A stretch of DNA of 64,000 nt, taken from assembly GCF_003047265.1 (NCBI RefSeq), contig NZ_PZYY01000009.1, positions 84,675 to 148,674 on the forward strand. Reading direction: 5' to 3'. How positions within the stretch are numbered: position 1 is the first letter of the stretch; every line of letters starts with the position of its first letter. Shown in pieces: positions 33,657 through 42,032 of this stretch. The notes below the pieces were generated by a model, which worked only from the letters and a program-made list of their open reading frames with translations, had not been told where the DNA came from and searched no databases. The DNA comes from Nocardioides terrigena. Its GTDB lineage: Bacteria; Actinomycetota; Actinomycetes; Propionibacteriales; Nocardioidaceae. Position numbers and translations under genes: made by a program.

Positions 33657-34313
33657 TCAGCGCCCCTGGGCCGTGCAGACGCAGGACCGGTTGCCCTGCG
33701 CGTCCTCGAGCACCCAGAACGAGTGCTCGGGGTACTCCGCGACCAGGCGGCCGCCGCCCGCGACCACCGCGTCGATGCGCGCCTGCACCTGGTCACCCGG
33801 CACCCAGACGTCGAGGTGCCACCGCTGCCGCGGCTCCTCGCTGCCCGAGTCCTGGAACCAGACGGCAGGGAGCCGCCCGTGCGGGTCGCTGATCCCGCCC
33901 TCCTCCGCGCTGCCGCCAAAGGCCAGGAGGTCGCGCCAGAACGGCAGCACGGCCGCCTCGTCGGGCGAGTCGAGGCCGAGCTCGAGCTGCTGGAGCCCGG
34001 AGGGGTCCGACGCGACGCCCTGCTCGGCCGCGATGTCGCTGATCCGGCGGGCCAGCGCGAGGTCGCGGTCGGTGACCCGGCCGACGTCGTGGCTGATCAG
34101 TGCGACGTCGACCCGGGGGTAGGTGAGCGTGACGTCGGGGTGGTGGTCGGCCTCGTCGGCGGCCCCGCCGATCGCGTCGACCAGACGCACTCCCGCGGCG
34201 AAGCTGCCCGTGCTGAAGCGCGCATGGATGCCCGAGACCAGCATCCGCCAGTCGTCGAGGCCGGCCGCGGCCACGTCGTCGTAGGTCACTCGATCACTCG
34301 TGGCGTCGCTCAC
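33657..34313 (-). CDS. pterin-4a-carbinolamine dehydratase domain fused to VOC domain
   Basis: A 218-residue fusion. The N-terminal part (about residues 5-95) is a 4a-hydroxytetrahydrobiopterin dehydratase module with ARFSTGSFAAGVRLVDAI and ADHHPDVTLTYPRVDVAL; HHPDV carries the active-site histidines. The C-terminal part (about 100-215) is a VOC module ending FWVLEDAQGNRSCVC. The joint role is unclear, because no pterin hydroxylase is nearby. GTG 34313 overlaps the stop of the upstream VOC gene. Confidence 0.8.
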   Translation of the reverse strand: MSDATSDRVTYDDVAAAGLDDWRMLVSGIHARFSTGSFAAGVRLVDAIGGAADEADHHPDVTLTYPRVDVALISHDVGRVTDRDLALARRISDIAAEQGVASDPSGLQQLELGLDSPDEAAVLPFWRDLLAFGGSAEEGGISDPHGRLPAVWFQDSGSEEPRQRWHLDVWVPGDQVQARIDAVVAGGGRLVAEYPEHSFWVLEDAQGNRSCVCTAQGR

Positions 34314-34723
34314 GGCAGCACCTCCTGGCCGATGGGTCCCGGGTTGAAGCAGATCTCCCAGCGGAAGCCGTCGGGGTCGGCGAAGTAGCCGGAGTAACCA
34401 CCCCACTCGCGCTCCTGGGCCTCGCTGACGTGCTGGGCGCCGGCCGCGCGAGCCTGCTCGAGGACGCGGTCGACACCGTCGGTGGTGGCGAGGTTGTGGG
34501 AGAGCGTGAGAGGGGCCAGCCCTCCCCCGGGCGCCTGCCCGACCTCGGCGGTGAACGCGTCGACGTCCCACAGCGAGAGCACCAACCGGTCGCCCGCCTT
34601 GAACATCAGCACCTCGCCGGGCTCGTCGAGCGCCGGCTCCCACCCGAGGCCGTCGACGTAGAACGATCGGGAGGCGCCGAGGTCGCGCACGGCGAGGGTG
34701 ACGAAGGAGATCCTCTGGTCCAT
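34310..34723 (-). CDS. VOC superfamily protein
   Basis: A 137-residue VOC protein with MDQRISFVTLAVRDLGASRSFYVDGLGW at its start (written in two parts here: MDQRISFVTLAV, then RDLGASRSFYVDGLGW), EREWGGYSGYFADPDGF and a closing WEICFNPG. It is probably metal-binding; the substrate is unknown. ATG 34723 was chosen because CATGGT lies 7 nt upstream; ATG 34735 is an alternative adding four residues. It is coupled to the pterin dehydratase/VOC fusion gene by a GTGA overlap. Confidence 0.8.
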   Translation of the reverse strand: MDQRISFVTLAVRDLGASRSFYVDGLGWEPALDEPGEVLMFKAGDRLVLSLWDVDAFTAEVGQAPGGGLAPLTLSHNLATTDGVDRVLEQARAAGAQHVSEAQEREWGGYSGYFADPDGFRWEICFNPGPIGQEVLP

Positions 34724-34769
34724 GGGGGCCACCATGCCAGTGGCCGCCGACAGTGGCTACCGACGACGG

Positions 34770-35246
34770 CTACCGGCGGCCGAAGACCTGCGCGGCGTAC
34801 CAGGTGCCCGAGTCGCTTCGCCGCGCGGCGACGGCGACCAGCCGGTAGCGACGCTGGAGGATGTTGGCGCGGTGGCCCGGCGATCCCATCCAGCCCGACA
34901 CCACGGCCCGGCCCGTGGGATACCCGACCGCGACGTTCTCGCCGACCGTGCCGAGGCCGCAGTCGCCCATGACGGCCTGCAGGTCCTGGTGCCACATCGA
35001 CCCCTCGCGCGCCATCGCGGCCGCCTGGCGGGCGGCGGCGCGGCGCAGGCAACGCGTGGTGCCCAACGGACGCAGGTCGCGACGCACGCGGGCCGCGTTG
35101 GTGGCACGCACGGCGTCGGCGGCGTACGACGTGGCGTCGGCGCGCGCGGCCGGGGCGGCGGGCGAGGCATGCAGGGGCAGCGGAGACAGCAGGACGCAGA
35201 CGAGACCGAGGACGGCCGTGCCGAGGAGCGGGGGGATCCGGGACAT
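34770..35246 (-). CDS. secreted CAP/SCP domain protein
   Basis: A 158-residue exported protein. A signal peptide (about residues 1-32) precedes a CAP domain with TNAARVRRDLRPL, the GENVAVGY segment and WMGSPGHRANIL, whose His and Glu line the CAP cleft. It is the short bacterial YkwD-like form; function in bacteria is poorly known. ATG 35246 has TACGAT 6 nt upstream (leaderless). It is divergent from the gene at 35295. Confidence 0.87.
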   Translation of the reverse strand: MSRIPPLLGTAVLGLVCVLLSPLPLHASPAAPAARADATSYAADAVRATNAARVRRDLRPLGTTRCLRRAAARQAAAMAREGSMWHQDLQAVMGDCGLGTVGENVAVGYPTGRAVVSGWMGSPGHRANILQRRYRLVAVAARRSDSGTWYAAQVFGRR

Positions 35247-35294
35247 CGGACCATCGTAGGAGCGCCGGGCAGCCCTGTCTGGCACGGTGGGAAC

Positions 35295-35747
35295 ATGAGT
35301 TCGCCCTTCGACCAGCTCAAGAAGGCCGCCCAGGCGGTCGTCGGCGCCCCGCACGTCTTCAACGCCGCACGGTCCGCCGGCGCGAGCAGCTCGGCGGCCG
35401 CCGACGTGATGGCCGCTTCGGCCGCGGCCATCCAGGTCGCGTCCTCGCACAGCGACGGCACCCCCGGGATGCAGAACGCCATCCGGCACTTCGTCTGGCA
35501 GGCCTACATCGCCGGTCGCCACGGGGTGGCCGTCGCCGAGGCGGTGGCCGCCGCCCACGAGGAGGGACGCGACACCCCGCACGACACCCGGGTGGACCTG
35601 CACAACAACGCCGTCGGACGCGAGTACGGCGCGGCCCACAGCGCCGAGGTCGGCCAGGGATCGCTGCCCGACGCCCTGGGCCGGCTGGCCGTGGTCGCGA
35701 AGCAGAAGTGGGCGGCGGACGAGCTGATCTGGGTCAAGGACCGCTGA
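35295..35747 (+). CDS. DUF6973-like protein
   Basis: A 150-residue protein with the pattern MQNAIRHFVWQAYIAGRHG ... DLHNNAVGREYG, reminiscent of the DUF6973 family where Asn/His-rich helices surround a presumed active site. The N-terminal half is Ala/Ser-rich without a clear signal peptide. Function is unknown. ATG 35295 has CACGGT 6 nt upstream. It overlaps the convergent kynureninase gene by 14 bases. Confidence 0.6.
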   Translation: MSSPFDQLKKAAQAVVGAPHVFNAARSAGASSSAAADVMAASAAAIQVASSHSDGTPGMQNAIRHFVWQAYIAGRHGVAVAEAVAAAHEEGRDTPHDTRVDLHNNAVGREYGAAHSAEVGQGSLPDALGRLAVVAKQKWAADELIWVKDR

Positions 35748-37029
35748 CGAGGCTGTCGGCCCCGGTGGTCGAGCGGGGTGGGGTGCCGAGGACGTCGCGG
35801 ATCGCCGCCATGCCGGCGCGCACCTCGGCGTACGACGTCGACAGCGGCGAGAGGCCGATCCGCAGGCCGCCCGGATCGCGGTAGTCGGGGATGACGTCGC
35901 GCTCCCAGAGGGTGGCCGTCACCTCGCGCATCCGCTCGTGCTGCAGGGTCACGTGCCCGCCGCGCAGCGCCGGGTCGCGCGGCGAGGCCACGGTGACACC
36001 GTGCTCGGCGAGCCAGGCGTCGGCCAGGTCGACGGCGTACGACGTCAGGGCCTGCGACTTGGTGCGGACGGCGTCGACGCCGGCGCGCTCGATGAGGGCG
36101 AGCATGTCCTGCATGGCGAGCATCCCGACGATCGCCGGGGTGCCCGAGATGAAGCGACGGATGCCGCCGGACGGCTGGTAGCCGGGGCCCATGAGGAACG
36201 GGTCCGCGTGGCCCATCCAGCCCTGGATGGGCTGCTGCAGCGCCGGGGCTCCGGAGCCGCCGTCGAGGTGCCGCTGGGCGACGTAGGCGAAGGCGGGCGA
36301 CCCCGGCCCGCCGTTGAGGTACTTGTAGGTGCACCCCACCGCGAGGTCGACGCCCCAGCGGTCGAGCTCGACGGGCACGGACCCGGCCGAGTGGCACAGG
36401 TCCCACACGACCAGGGCGCCCGCGTCCTGGACGACGGGGGTGATCGCCTCGACGTCGGCGAGGTGGCCGGAGCGGTAGGCGACCTGGCTGAGCACCACGA
36501 CCGCGGTCCGCTCCCCCACGGCCGCGCGGACCTGCTCGACGGTGACACCGGCCTCGCGGTCGACGTCGATCCACCGCACGGTCAGGCCCCGCTCGGCCGC
36601 GATGCCCTCGACGATGTAGCGGTCGGTGGGGAAGTTGTCGGAGTCGATGACGATCTCGTCGCGGTCCGGCCGGGCGGCGACCGCGGCCCGGACCAGCTTG
36701 TAGAGCAGCACCGTCGTCGAGTCACCGACGGTCGTCTGGCCGGGGGCGGCACCCAGGCAGACCCGGGCGATCTCGTCGCCGAGCGTGAGCGGCAGGTCGT
36801 ACCAGCGCTCGTCCCAGCCGCGGATCAACCGCCCGCCCCACTCCTCCTCGACGAAGGCACGCAACCGGTCACCGGTGACCGCGAGCGGACGTCCGAGCGA
36901 GTTGCCGTCGAAGTACACCAGCGGCGTCGCCTCACCCACGAACTCGGCCCGGAGGGCGGCCAAGGGGTCGGCCGCATCGAGGGCCTCGGCGTGCTCCGCG
37001 GTGGTGTCGACGGTGGTGTGGTCGGTCAT
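35734..37029 (-). CDS. kynU: kynureninase
   Basis: A 431-residue PLP enzyme cleaving kynurenine to anthranilate and alanine. YFDGNSLGRPL (about residues 39-49), SDNFPTDRY, the PLP aspartate region VVWDLCHSAGSVPVEL and the lysine in CTYKYLNGGPGSPAF (about 240) are diagnostic. No tryptophan dioxygenase or formamidase gene is in the window, so its partners lie elsewhere. ATG 37029 has CAGGCT 6 nt upstream. Confidence 0.93.
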   Translation of the reverse strand: MTDHTTVDTTAEHAEALDAADPLAALRAEFVGEATPLVYFDGNSLGRPLAVTGDRLRAFVEEEWGGRLIRGWDERWYDLPLTLGDEIARVCLGAAPGQTTVGDSTTVLLYKLVRAAVAARPDRDEIVIDSDNFPTDRYIVEGIAAERGLTVRWIDVDREAGVTVEQVRAAVGERTAVVVLSQVAYRSGHLADVEAITPVVQDAGALVVWDLCHSAGSVPVELDRWGVDLAVGCTYKYLNGGPGSPAFAYVAQRHLDGGSGAPALQQPIQGWMGHADPFLMGPGYQPSGGIRRFISGTPAIVGMLAMQDMLALIERAGVDAVRTKSQALTSYAVDLADAWLAEHGVTVASPRDPALRGGHVTLQHERMREVTATLWERDVIPDYRDPGGLRIGLSPLSTSYAEVRAGMAAIRDVLGTPPRSTTGADSLVSGP

Positions 37030-37185
37030 GGCGGCAGCCTGACAGATCTACCGGCGAGTCGGCTCGGCACTATGTCTGCGCGCGTCCCGGTACTACACCC
37101 GATGGGGTCTGACGCCGACCGCATTGCGGACATACGTTCGAAGGCGGTCCTGCACTCGCATGACCAATTCTTGGGAGGGAACCAC

Positions 37186-37797
37186 ATGATCAGCACCATC
37201 CGTACGGTGAGCGTCTCGTTCATCGCCGCAGTCGCCCTGGCTGTCGGCCTCACCACCGTGGGCATCGCACCTGCCACCGCCGCACCCGGCGGAAACTGGA
37301 CGACCGTGGCCAAGACGGCCGAGGGCAAGATGAAGAGCAAGATCGTCGGCGAGACGTCCACCGGGCGCAAGGTCACGGGCTCGTTCAAGCCGAAGAAGTT
37401 CGTCGAGAAGAACGGCACGATCTTCGCCAAGGGCGTCATCCGCGGCACTTTCGAGACCAAGTCGGGCGCCACCAAGAAGTTCAAGGTCAAGCGCCTGGTC
37501 CCCGTCAAGAAGATCGAGGGCACCCCGGTCACCGCTCGCGCCCTGAACAACCGTGCCGACTGCGACGTGCTCAACCTCGTGCTCGGCCCGCTCGACCTCA
37601 ACGTGCTCGGCCTCACGGTCAGCCTGAACCGCGTGCTGCTGGACGTCGTCGCGGTCTCGGGCGCCGGCAACCTGCTGGGCAACCTGCTCTGCGCGGTGGC
37701 CGGCCTGCTCGACGGCGGCGGCCTGCTCAGCAACCTGCTGGGCCAGATCACCGACCTGCTCAACCAGATCCTCGGGCGCCTCGGGCTGCCCGCCTGA
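37186..37797 (+). CDS. secreted protein with basic N-terminal and Leu/Gly-rich C-terminal half
   Basis: A 203-residue exported protein. The signal peptide ends near TAAPGG (about residue 33). The next 85 residues are very rich in Lys/Thr/Gly. After a DCD motif the C-terminal 75 residues turn hydrophobic and repetitive (LLGNLLCAVAGLLDGGG, LLSNLLGQITDLL), with two cysteines that may pair. Similar secreted proteins exist in actinobacteria, function unknown. ATG 37186 follows GGGAGGGA. A strong terminator follows at 37814. Confidence 0.75.
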   Translation: MISTIRTVSVSFIAAVALAVGLTTVGIAPATAAPGGNWTTVAKTAEGKMKSKIVGETSTGRKVTGSFKPKKFVEKNGTIFAKGVIRGTFETKSGATKKFKVKRLVPVKKIEGTPVTARALNNRADCDVLNLVLGPLDLNVLGLTVSLNRVLLDVVAVSGAGNLLGNLLCAVAGLLDGGGLLSNLLGQITDLLNQILGRLGLPA

Positions 37798-37813
37798 TCC
37801 TGCGGTCCAAACC

Positions 37814-37846
37814 GGGCCGGGCTCGGGCTTTGCCTGAGCCCGGCCC
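37814..37846 (+). terminator. terminator after the secreted protein gene
   Basis: GGGCCGGGCTC (37814-37824) and GAGCCCGGCCC (37836-37846) form an 11-bp stem 17 nt after the stop codon. There is no T run. Confidence 0.65.
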
Positions 37847-37884
37847 TGGCCTAGAGTAAAGACCGAGGCGCCACGCGTCTTGAG

Positions 37885-37925
37885 CCACAGCCCCTGGTCA
37901 ACCCCCCGGCGACCTGGGGCTGTGG
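37885..37925 (-). terminator. ilvD terminator hairpin
   Basis: CCACAGCCCC and GGGGCTGTGG pair over 10 bp and continue, after a T-T mismatch, with GGTC/GACC. It lies 12 nt after the ilvD stop on the minus strand. On the plus strand TCTATTT follows, so it may serve both directions. Confidence 0.7.
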
Positions 37926-37936
37926 TCTATTTCGGG

Positions 37937-39637
37937 TCAGCTCGTGACGGCGCCGTGCGCCGCGGACTGCACGACCTTGGCATACTTGCCGAGGACCCCG
38001 CGCGTGTACTTCGGCGGGTGCGGCTCCCAGCCGACCTTGCGGTCCTCCCAGGGCTCGCTCCCGTCGGCCGGCTCGACGTCCAGGGTCTTGCCGGCGACGT
38101 CGAGGGTGATCCGGTCGCCGTCGCGGATGAACGCGATCGGCCCAGCGTCGACGGCCTCGGGCGCGATGTGGCCGACGCAGAGCCCGGTGGTGCCACCGGA
38201 GAAGCGTCCATCGGTGATGAGCAGGACGTCCTTGCCGAGGCCGGCACCCTTGATGGCTCCCGTGATGGCGAGCATCTCGCGCATGCCGGGACCGCCCTTG
38301 GGGCCCTCGTAGCGGATGACCACGACGTCGCGCGGCTTGATCTCTCCGGCGGTCAGGGCGTCGAGCGCCTTGCGCTCGCCGTCGAACACGCGCGCCGTGC
38401 CGGTGAAGGTCGAGTCGTCGAAGCCGGCGCTCTTGACGACCGCTCCCTCGGGAGCCAGCGAGCCCTTCAGGATGGTGAGACCGCCGGTGGCGTGGATCGG
38501 GCGGTCGAGGTGGCGCAGCACCTCGCCGTCGACGTGCTGCGGGTCGAGAGCCTCGAGGTTCTCGGCCATCGTGCGGCCCGTCACGGTGAGGGTGTCGCCG
38601 TGCATGAGGCCGGCGTCGAGCAGCGCCTTCATCACGACGGGAATGCCGCCGATCTTGTCGACGTCGTTCATCACGAAGCGGCCGAACGGCTTGAGGTCAC
38701 CGATGTGCGGGACCTTGGCACCGACCCGGTTGAAGTCGTCGAGGGTCAGGTCGACCTCGGCCTCGCGGGCGATCGCGAGGAGGTGCAGGACGGCGTTGGT
38801 CGAGCCACCGAGGGCCATCACGATGGCGATGGCGTTCTCGAAGGCCGGCTTGGTCATGATCTGGCGGGCGGTGATGCCCTGGCGGAGCATCTCCACGACG
38901 GCCTCGCCGGAGCGGTGGGCGAACCCGTCGCGGCGGCGGTCGACCGCCGGCGGGGCCGCACTGCCGGGCAGGCTCATGCCGAGGGCCTCGGCGACACTGG
39001 CCATGGTGTTGGCGGTGTACATGCCACCGCAGGCACCCTCACCCGGACAGATCGCCTTCTCGATGCGGGTGACCTCGGCCTCGGTGATCTTGCCGGCGAG
39101 GCACGCACCGACCGCCTCGAAGGCGTCGATGATGGTGACGTCGTTGCCGTCCACCGAGCCGGGCATCGTCGACCCGGCGTAGAGGAAGACGCTCGCCAGG
39201 TCGAGGCGCGCAGCGGCCATCAGCATGCCGGGCAGCGACTTGTCGCAGCCCGCCAGCAGCACCGATCCGTCGAGGCGCTCGGCCATCATCACGGTCTCGA
39301 CGGAGTCCGCGATGACCTCACGGCTCACCAGGCTGAAGTGCATGCCCTCGTGGCCCATGGAGATGCCGTCGGAGACGGAGATCGTGCCGAACTCGAGCGG
39401 GTAGCCGCCGGCCGCGTGCACGCCGTTCTTCACGGCCTTGGCGAGCCGGTCGAGGCTGAGGTTGCAGGGAGTGATCTCGTTCCAGCTCGACGCGACGCCG
39501 ATCTGCGGCTTGACCCAGTCGTCGTCGCCCATGCCGACGGCGCGGAGCATGCCGCGGGCTGCGGCCTTCTCCAGTCCGTCGGTGACGTCGCGGGAACGTG
39601 GCTTGATGTCGGGCTGCTGTCCCGTCGGCTGGGTCAT
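37937..39637 (-). CDS. ilvD: dihydroxy-acid dehydratase
   Basis: A 566-residue iron-sulfur dehydratase giving the 2-oxo acids of valine and isoleucine. Cluster and active-site motifs are ITPCNLSLDRL, AGCDKSLPGMLMA and ICPGEGACGGMYTANTM. The C-terminal TDGRFSGGTTGLCVGHIAPEA block holds the catalytic serine. ATG 39637 has TAGCCT 6 nt upstream, exactly as for ilvE, so it is leaderless and, unlike ilvB, has no leader peptide. Confidence 0.96.
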   Translation of the reverse strand: MTQPTGQQPDIKPRSRDVTDGLEKAAARGMLRAVGMGDDDWVKPQIGVASSWNEITPCNLSLDRLAKAVKNGVHAAGGYPLEFGTISVSDGISMGHEGMHFSLVSREVIADSVETVMMAERLDGSVLLAGCDKSLPGMLMAAARLDLASVFLYAGSTMPGSVDGNDVTIIDAFEAVGACLAGKITEAEVTRIEKAICPGEGACGGMYTANTMASVAEALGMSLPGSAAPPAVDRRRDGFAHRSGEAVVEMLRQGITARQIMTKPAFENAIAIVMALGGSTNAVLHLLAIAREAEVDLTLDDFNRVGAKVPHIGDLKPFGRFVMNDVDKIGGIPVVMKALLDAGLMHGDTLTVTGRTMAENLEALDPQHVDGEVLRHLDRPIHATGGLTILKGSLAPEGAVVKSAGFDDSTFTGTARVFDGERKALDALTAGEIKPRDVVVIRYEGPKGGPGMREMLAITGAIKGAGLGKDVLLITDGRFSGGTTGLCVGHIAPEAVDAGPIAFIRDGDRITLDVAGKTLDVEPADGSEPWEDRKVGWEPHPPKYTRGVLGKYAKVVQSAAHGAVTS

Positions 39638-39680
39638 GGCGTCAGGCTAGTCCGGCGGCGACGACGGTTGCGCGCCCGTC

Positions 39681-40271
39681 TCAGGAGGCGCGGCGGCGCT
39701 CGGCGTCCTGCGCGCGGAGGCGCGCCAGGATCCGGGCCAGCGTGAGGTGGTCGTCGGGCACTCCGTAGAAGTGCCGCACGGCGTCCCGCTGCCAGCCCAG
39801 GTCGTAGTAGACCTGCGGGTCCCCGAGCGCTGCCGAGCGGCGCTCGTCGGCACCGGCCCGCCCCGTGAGCCAGCTGCCCGGGGGTATCCACCAGCCGGCC
39901 GTCCTGAGGTCTGCGTGGGCGGGGTATCGACGACCCGCCCGGTCCCTGACGGCCTCCTCGCTCATCGGGTCGACCACCTCGCCCTCCGCATCGACCGCGA
40001 CGAGCCGGAGGCCGACCAGGGCCAGCACGGCCTCGAGCTCACCCACACCGGGAGGAGTACGGCCCGTCTCCCACCGGGCGACCCGGGACGCCTCGACGCC
40101 GAGGAGCTCCGCGAGGCCGCGTTGCGACACGTCGAGACGGCGGCGGACACGTCGGACGAGCCCGCCCGCCGTCTCGGACGCACGTCTCCGACGACCCGCC
40201 AGGTCCGCCGTCCTCGGCATCTCGCCCTCGCCCCGCGAGCTCTCGTCCTCGCCCACCGGCTCGTCGTCCAT
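39681..40271 (-). CDS. XRE family HTH protein
   Basis: A 196-residue protein. About residues 36-90 form a Cro/CI-type helix-turn-helix with VSQRGLAELLGVEASRVARWETGRTPPGVGEL. The C-terminal half (LGWQRDAVRHFYGVPDDHLTLARILARLR) is a conserved actinobacterial extension of unknown role, with an IPPGSWLTGRAGADERR segment. It may be a regulator or antitoxin-like protein, but there is no toxin beside it. ATG 40271 has GGGGGA upstream; a later Met at residue 18 is possible. Confidence 0.78.
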   Translation of the reverse strand: MDDEPVGEDESSRGEGEMPRTADLAGRRRRASETAGGLVRRVRRRLDVSQRGLAELLGVEASRVARWETGRTPPGVGELEAVLALVGLRLVAVDAEGEVVDPMSEEAVRDRAGRRYPAHADLRTAGWWIPPGSWLTGRAGADERRSAALGDPQVYYDLGWQRDAVRHFYGVPDDHLTLARILARLRAQDAERRRAS

Positions 40272-40342
40272 GTCTGTCCCCCGTCGTCCCGTCCGTGAGG
40301 ATCAGGAAACCCGAGGGCACCGACAACGCCTCCCCGAGTGCT

Positions 40343-40491
40343 GCGACCTGCGGTACCCACGACCCCAGGTCGCACCGCCCCCAGCCCTCGCGCGCGCATG
40401 CGACCTGCGGTACCCACGACCGCAGGTCGCATGTCTCCCCGGAAGCCTCCTCGCGCGCGATACGACCTGCGGTACCCACGACCGCAGGTCG
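40343..40491. repeat. three palindromic (REP-like) repeats
   Basis: Three copies of a hairpin with arms CGACCTGCGG and CCGCAGGTCG around TACCCACGA occur at 40343-40373, 40397-40433 and about 40461-40491, spaced about 55-62 nt. The first copy has one arm mismatch (CCCC for CCGC). The middle copy extends to CATG ends. The sequence before copies two and three shares CTCGCGCGCG, so the repeating unit is larger than the hairpin. They sit between the XRE and alcohol dehydrogenase genes. Confidence 0.85.
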
Positions 40492-40534
40492 CAGCACGCG
40501 GACGGGCCCGGCGAAGCGCGAAATTTCGCCCCGG

Positions 40535-41467
40535 TCAGATCCGGACGACGATCTTGCCGCCGGGGTGGCCGTCCTCGGAGAGGCGGTGGGCGTCGGCGAT
40601 GTCGTCGAGCTCGAAGGTACGGGCGATCGTCACCGTGAGCTTCCCGTCGTCGAAGAGCCGGCCGAGCTCGTCGAGGTGGGACCGGTCCGGGCGCACGAAG
40701 ACGTAGGTCCCGCCCTGCTCCAGCACGGTGTCGGCCTCGATGATGGAGGCGATGCGGCTGCTGTCCCGGACCTGGGCGGGGGCGTCGGCGAGGGCCTCGC
40801 CGCCGATGAGGTCGAGGACGGCGTCCACCGGACCGCCGTGGTCGGCGAGCTGCTCGCTGACCGGGCCGGCGCCGTGGTCGAGGACGGTGGTGGCGCCCAG
40901 CGACCGGACGAGGTCGTGGTTGCCTGGCGAGGCAGTGCCGATGACCTCCGCGCCCAGTGCGACCGCGATCTGTACGGCGAGCTGCCCGACGCCGCCGGAG
41001 GCGGCGTGGACGAGCACGCGGTCGCCCGCGGTGACCTGGAGCGCCTCGGTGAGGGCCTGCCAGGCGGTGAGGCCGGCCAGCGGGACGGCGGCAGCCTCCT
41101 CGAGGGAGAGGGACGCGGGCTTGCGGGCGACGGTGCGCTCGGGGGCCGGCACGAGCTCGGCCGCGGTGCCGAACTTCACGTCGTCGCGCCGGACGTAGCC
41201 CCAGACCTCGTCGCCGACCTCGAGCCCGGTGGTCACGGCGGGCCCGACGGCCTCGACCACACCGGCGACGTCCCAGCCCGGGACGATCGGCAGGTGGTGG
41301 GGGTAGGCGCCCTGGAGGTAGCCCTCACGGACCTTCCAGTCGACCGGGTTGACGCTGGTGGCCCTCGCCCGGACGAGGATCGTGTCGGGACCGACGGGCG
41401 GGTCCGGGAACTCGCCGACGCTGAGGACCTCGGGTCCGCCGTACTGGTCGTAGCTCGCTGCACGCAC
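40535..41467 (-). CDS. zinc-free medium-chain alcohol dehydrogenase / quinone oxidoreductase
   Basis: A 310-residue NADP-dependent MDR enzyme of the quinone oxidoreductase type. ARATSVNPVDWKVREGY (about residues 35-51), GWDVAGVVEAVG and the dinucleotide loop HAASGGVGQLAVQIA (about 152) are typical; the structural and catalytic zinc ligands of classical alcohol dehydrogenases are missing. The substrate is unknown, likely enones or quinones. GTG 41467 follows AGGAGA by 9 nt. Confidence 0.88.
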   Translation of the reverse strand: MRAASYDQYGGPEVLSVGEFPDPPVGPDTILVRARATSVNPVDWKVREGYLQGAYPHHLPIVPGWDVAGVVEAVGPAVTTGLEVGDEVWGYVRRDDVKFGTAAELVPAPERTVARKPASLSLEEAAAVPLAGLTAWQALTEALQVTAGDRVLVHAASGGVGQLAVQIAVALGAEVIGTASPGNHDLVRSLGATTVLDHGAGPVSEQLADHGGPVDAVLDLIGGEALADAPAQVRDSSRIASIIEADTVLEQGGTYVFVRPDRSHLDELGRLFDDGKLTVTIARTFELDDIADAHRLSEDGHPGGKIVVRI

Positions 41468-41527
41468 TGTTGCTCGTCTCCTGGAGGTCGGGAGTGCCGC
41501 GGGATCCCCCGCGACACACCTGTCCCC

Positions 41528-41551
41528 AACACGGCTCACCAAGGCCGTGTT
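41528..41551 (-). terminator. hairpin after the SRPBCC gene
   Basis: AACACGGC (41528-41535) and GCCGTGTT (41544-41551) form an 8-bp stem with an 8-nt loop, 22 nt after the SRPBCC stop on the minus strand. It probably ends the BNR-SRPBCC transcript before the next gene. Confidence 0.5.
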
Positions 41552-41573
41552 CCTCGAGCCGGGGTGATCCCCG

Positions 41574-42032
41574 TCAACGCGCCTCGGCGGCCGCCTTGAG
41601 TGAGGCCAGGCCCCGGTCGAAGTCCTTGCCGATGGCCTTGTCGAAGAACAGCTTGCCCGCGAGCGACATGACGGGGTTGCGCCGGCCGGTCATCGTCCAC
41701 ACGACGCGGGTCCGGCCACCGCCGACCTGCTCGAGGTCGAAGGTCGTGAGGTTGCGCGCCTTGAAGGGCTTGAGGAACTGCAGGTCGACCGCCACCCGCG
41801 ACGGGGTGGACTCGACGATCTCCATGTCGCCCTCGCCGGCCTTCTTGTTGCCCGACCAGTGGTAGCGCGAGCCGACGCCCGAGGCGGGACCGGAGTACCT
41901 CCGCTCGAGCGCGGGGTCCAGACCCTCCCACGGTGACCACTCCTGCCACTGGCGGAAGTCGTCGACGAGGCCGTGGACCCGGTCCGTGGGGGCGTCGACC
42001 GTGGTCGAGCGCGACATCGTGAAGTCGGCCAT
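41574..42032 (-). CDS. SRPBCC family protein
   Basis: A 152-residue START-like fold protein (polyketide cyclase/dehydrase type). Recognisable are STTVDAPTDRVHGLVDDFRQWQEWSPWE, SRYHWSGNKKAGEGDMEI and a closing FDRGLASLKAAAE helix. It binds a hydrophobic ligand in the helix-grip cavity; the ligand is unknown. ATG 42032 overlaps the stop of the BNR-repeat gene (ATGA), so the two are co-translated under the PadR-flanked promoter. Confidence 0.85.
   Translation of the reverse strand: MADFTMSRSTTVDAPTDRVHGLVDDFRQWQEWSPWEGLDPALERRYSGPASGVGSRYHWSGNKKAGEGDMEIVESTPSRVAVDLQFLKPFKARNLTTFDLEQVGGGRTRVVWTMTGRRNPVMSLAGKLFFDKAIGKDFDRGLASLKAAAEAR

Noticed and set aside
40343..40491. CRISPR array
   Set aside because: Only three repeats, strongly palindromic, with related rather than unique spacers, and no cas genes nearby.
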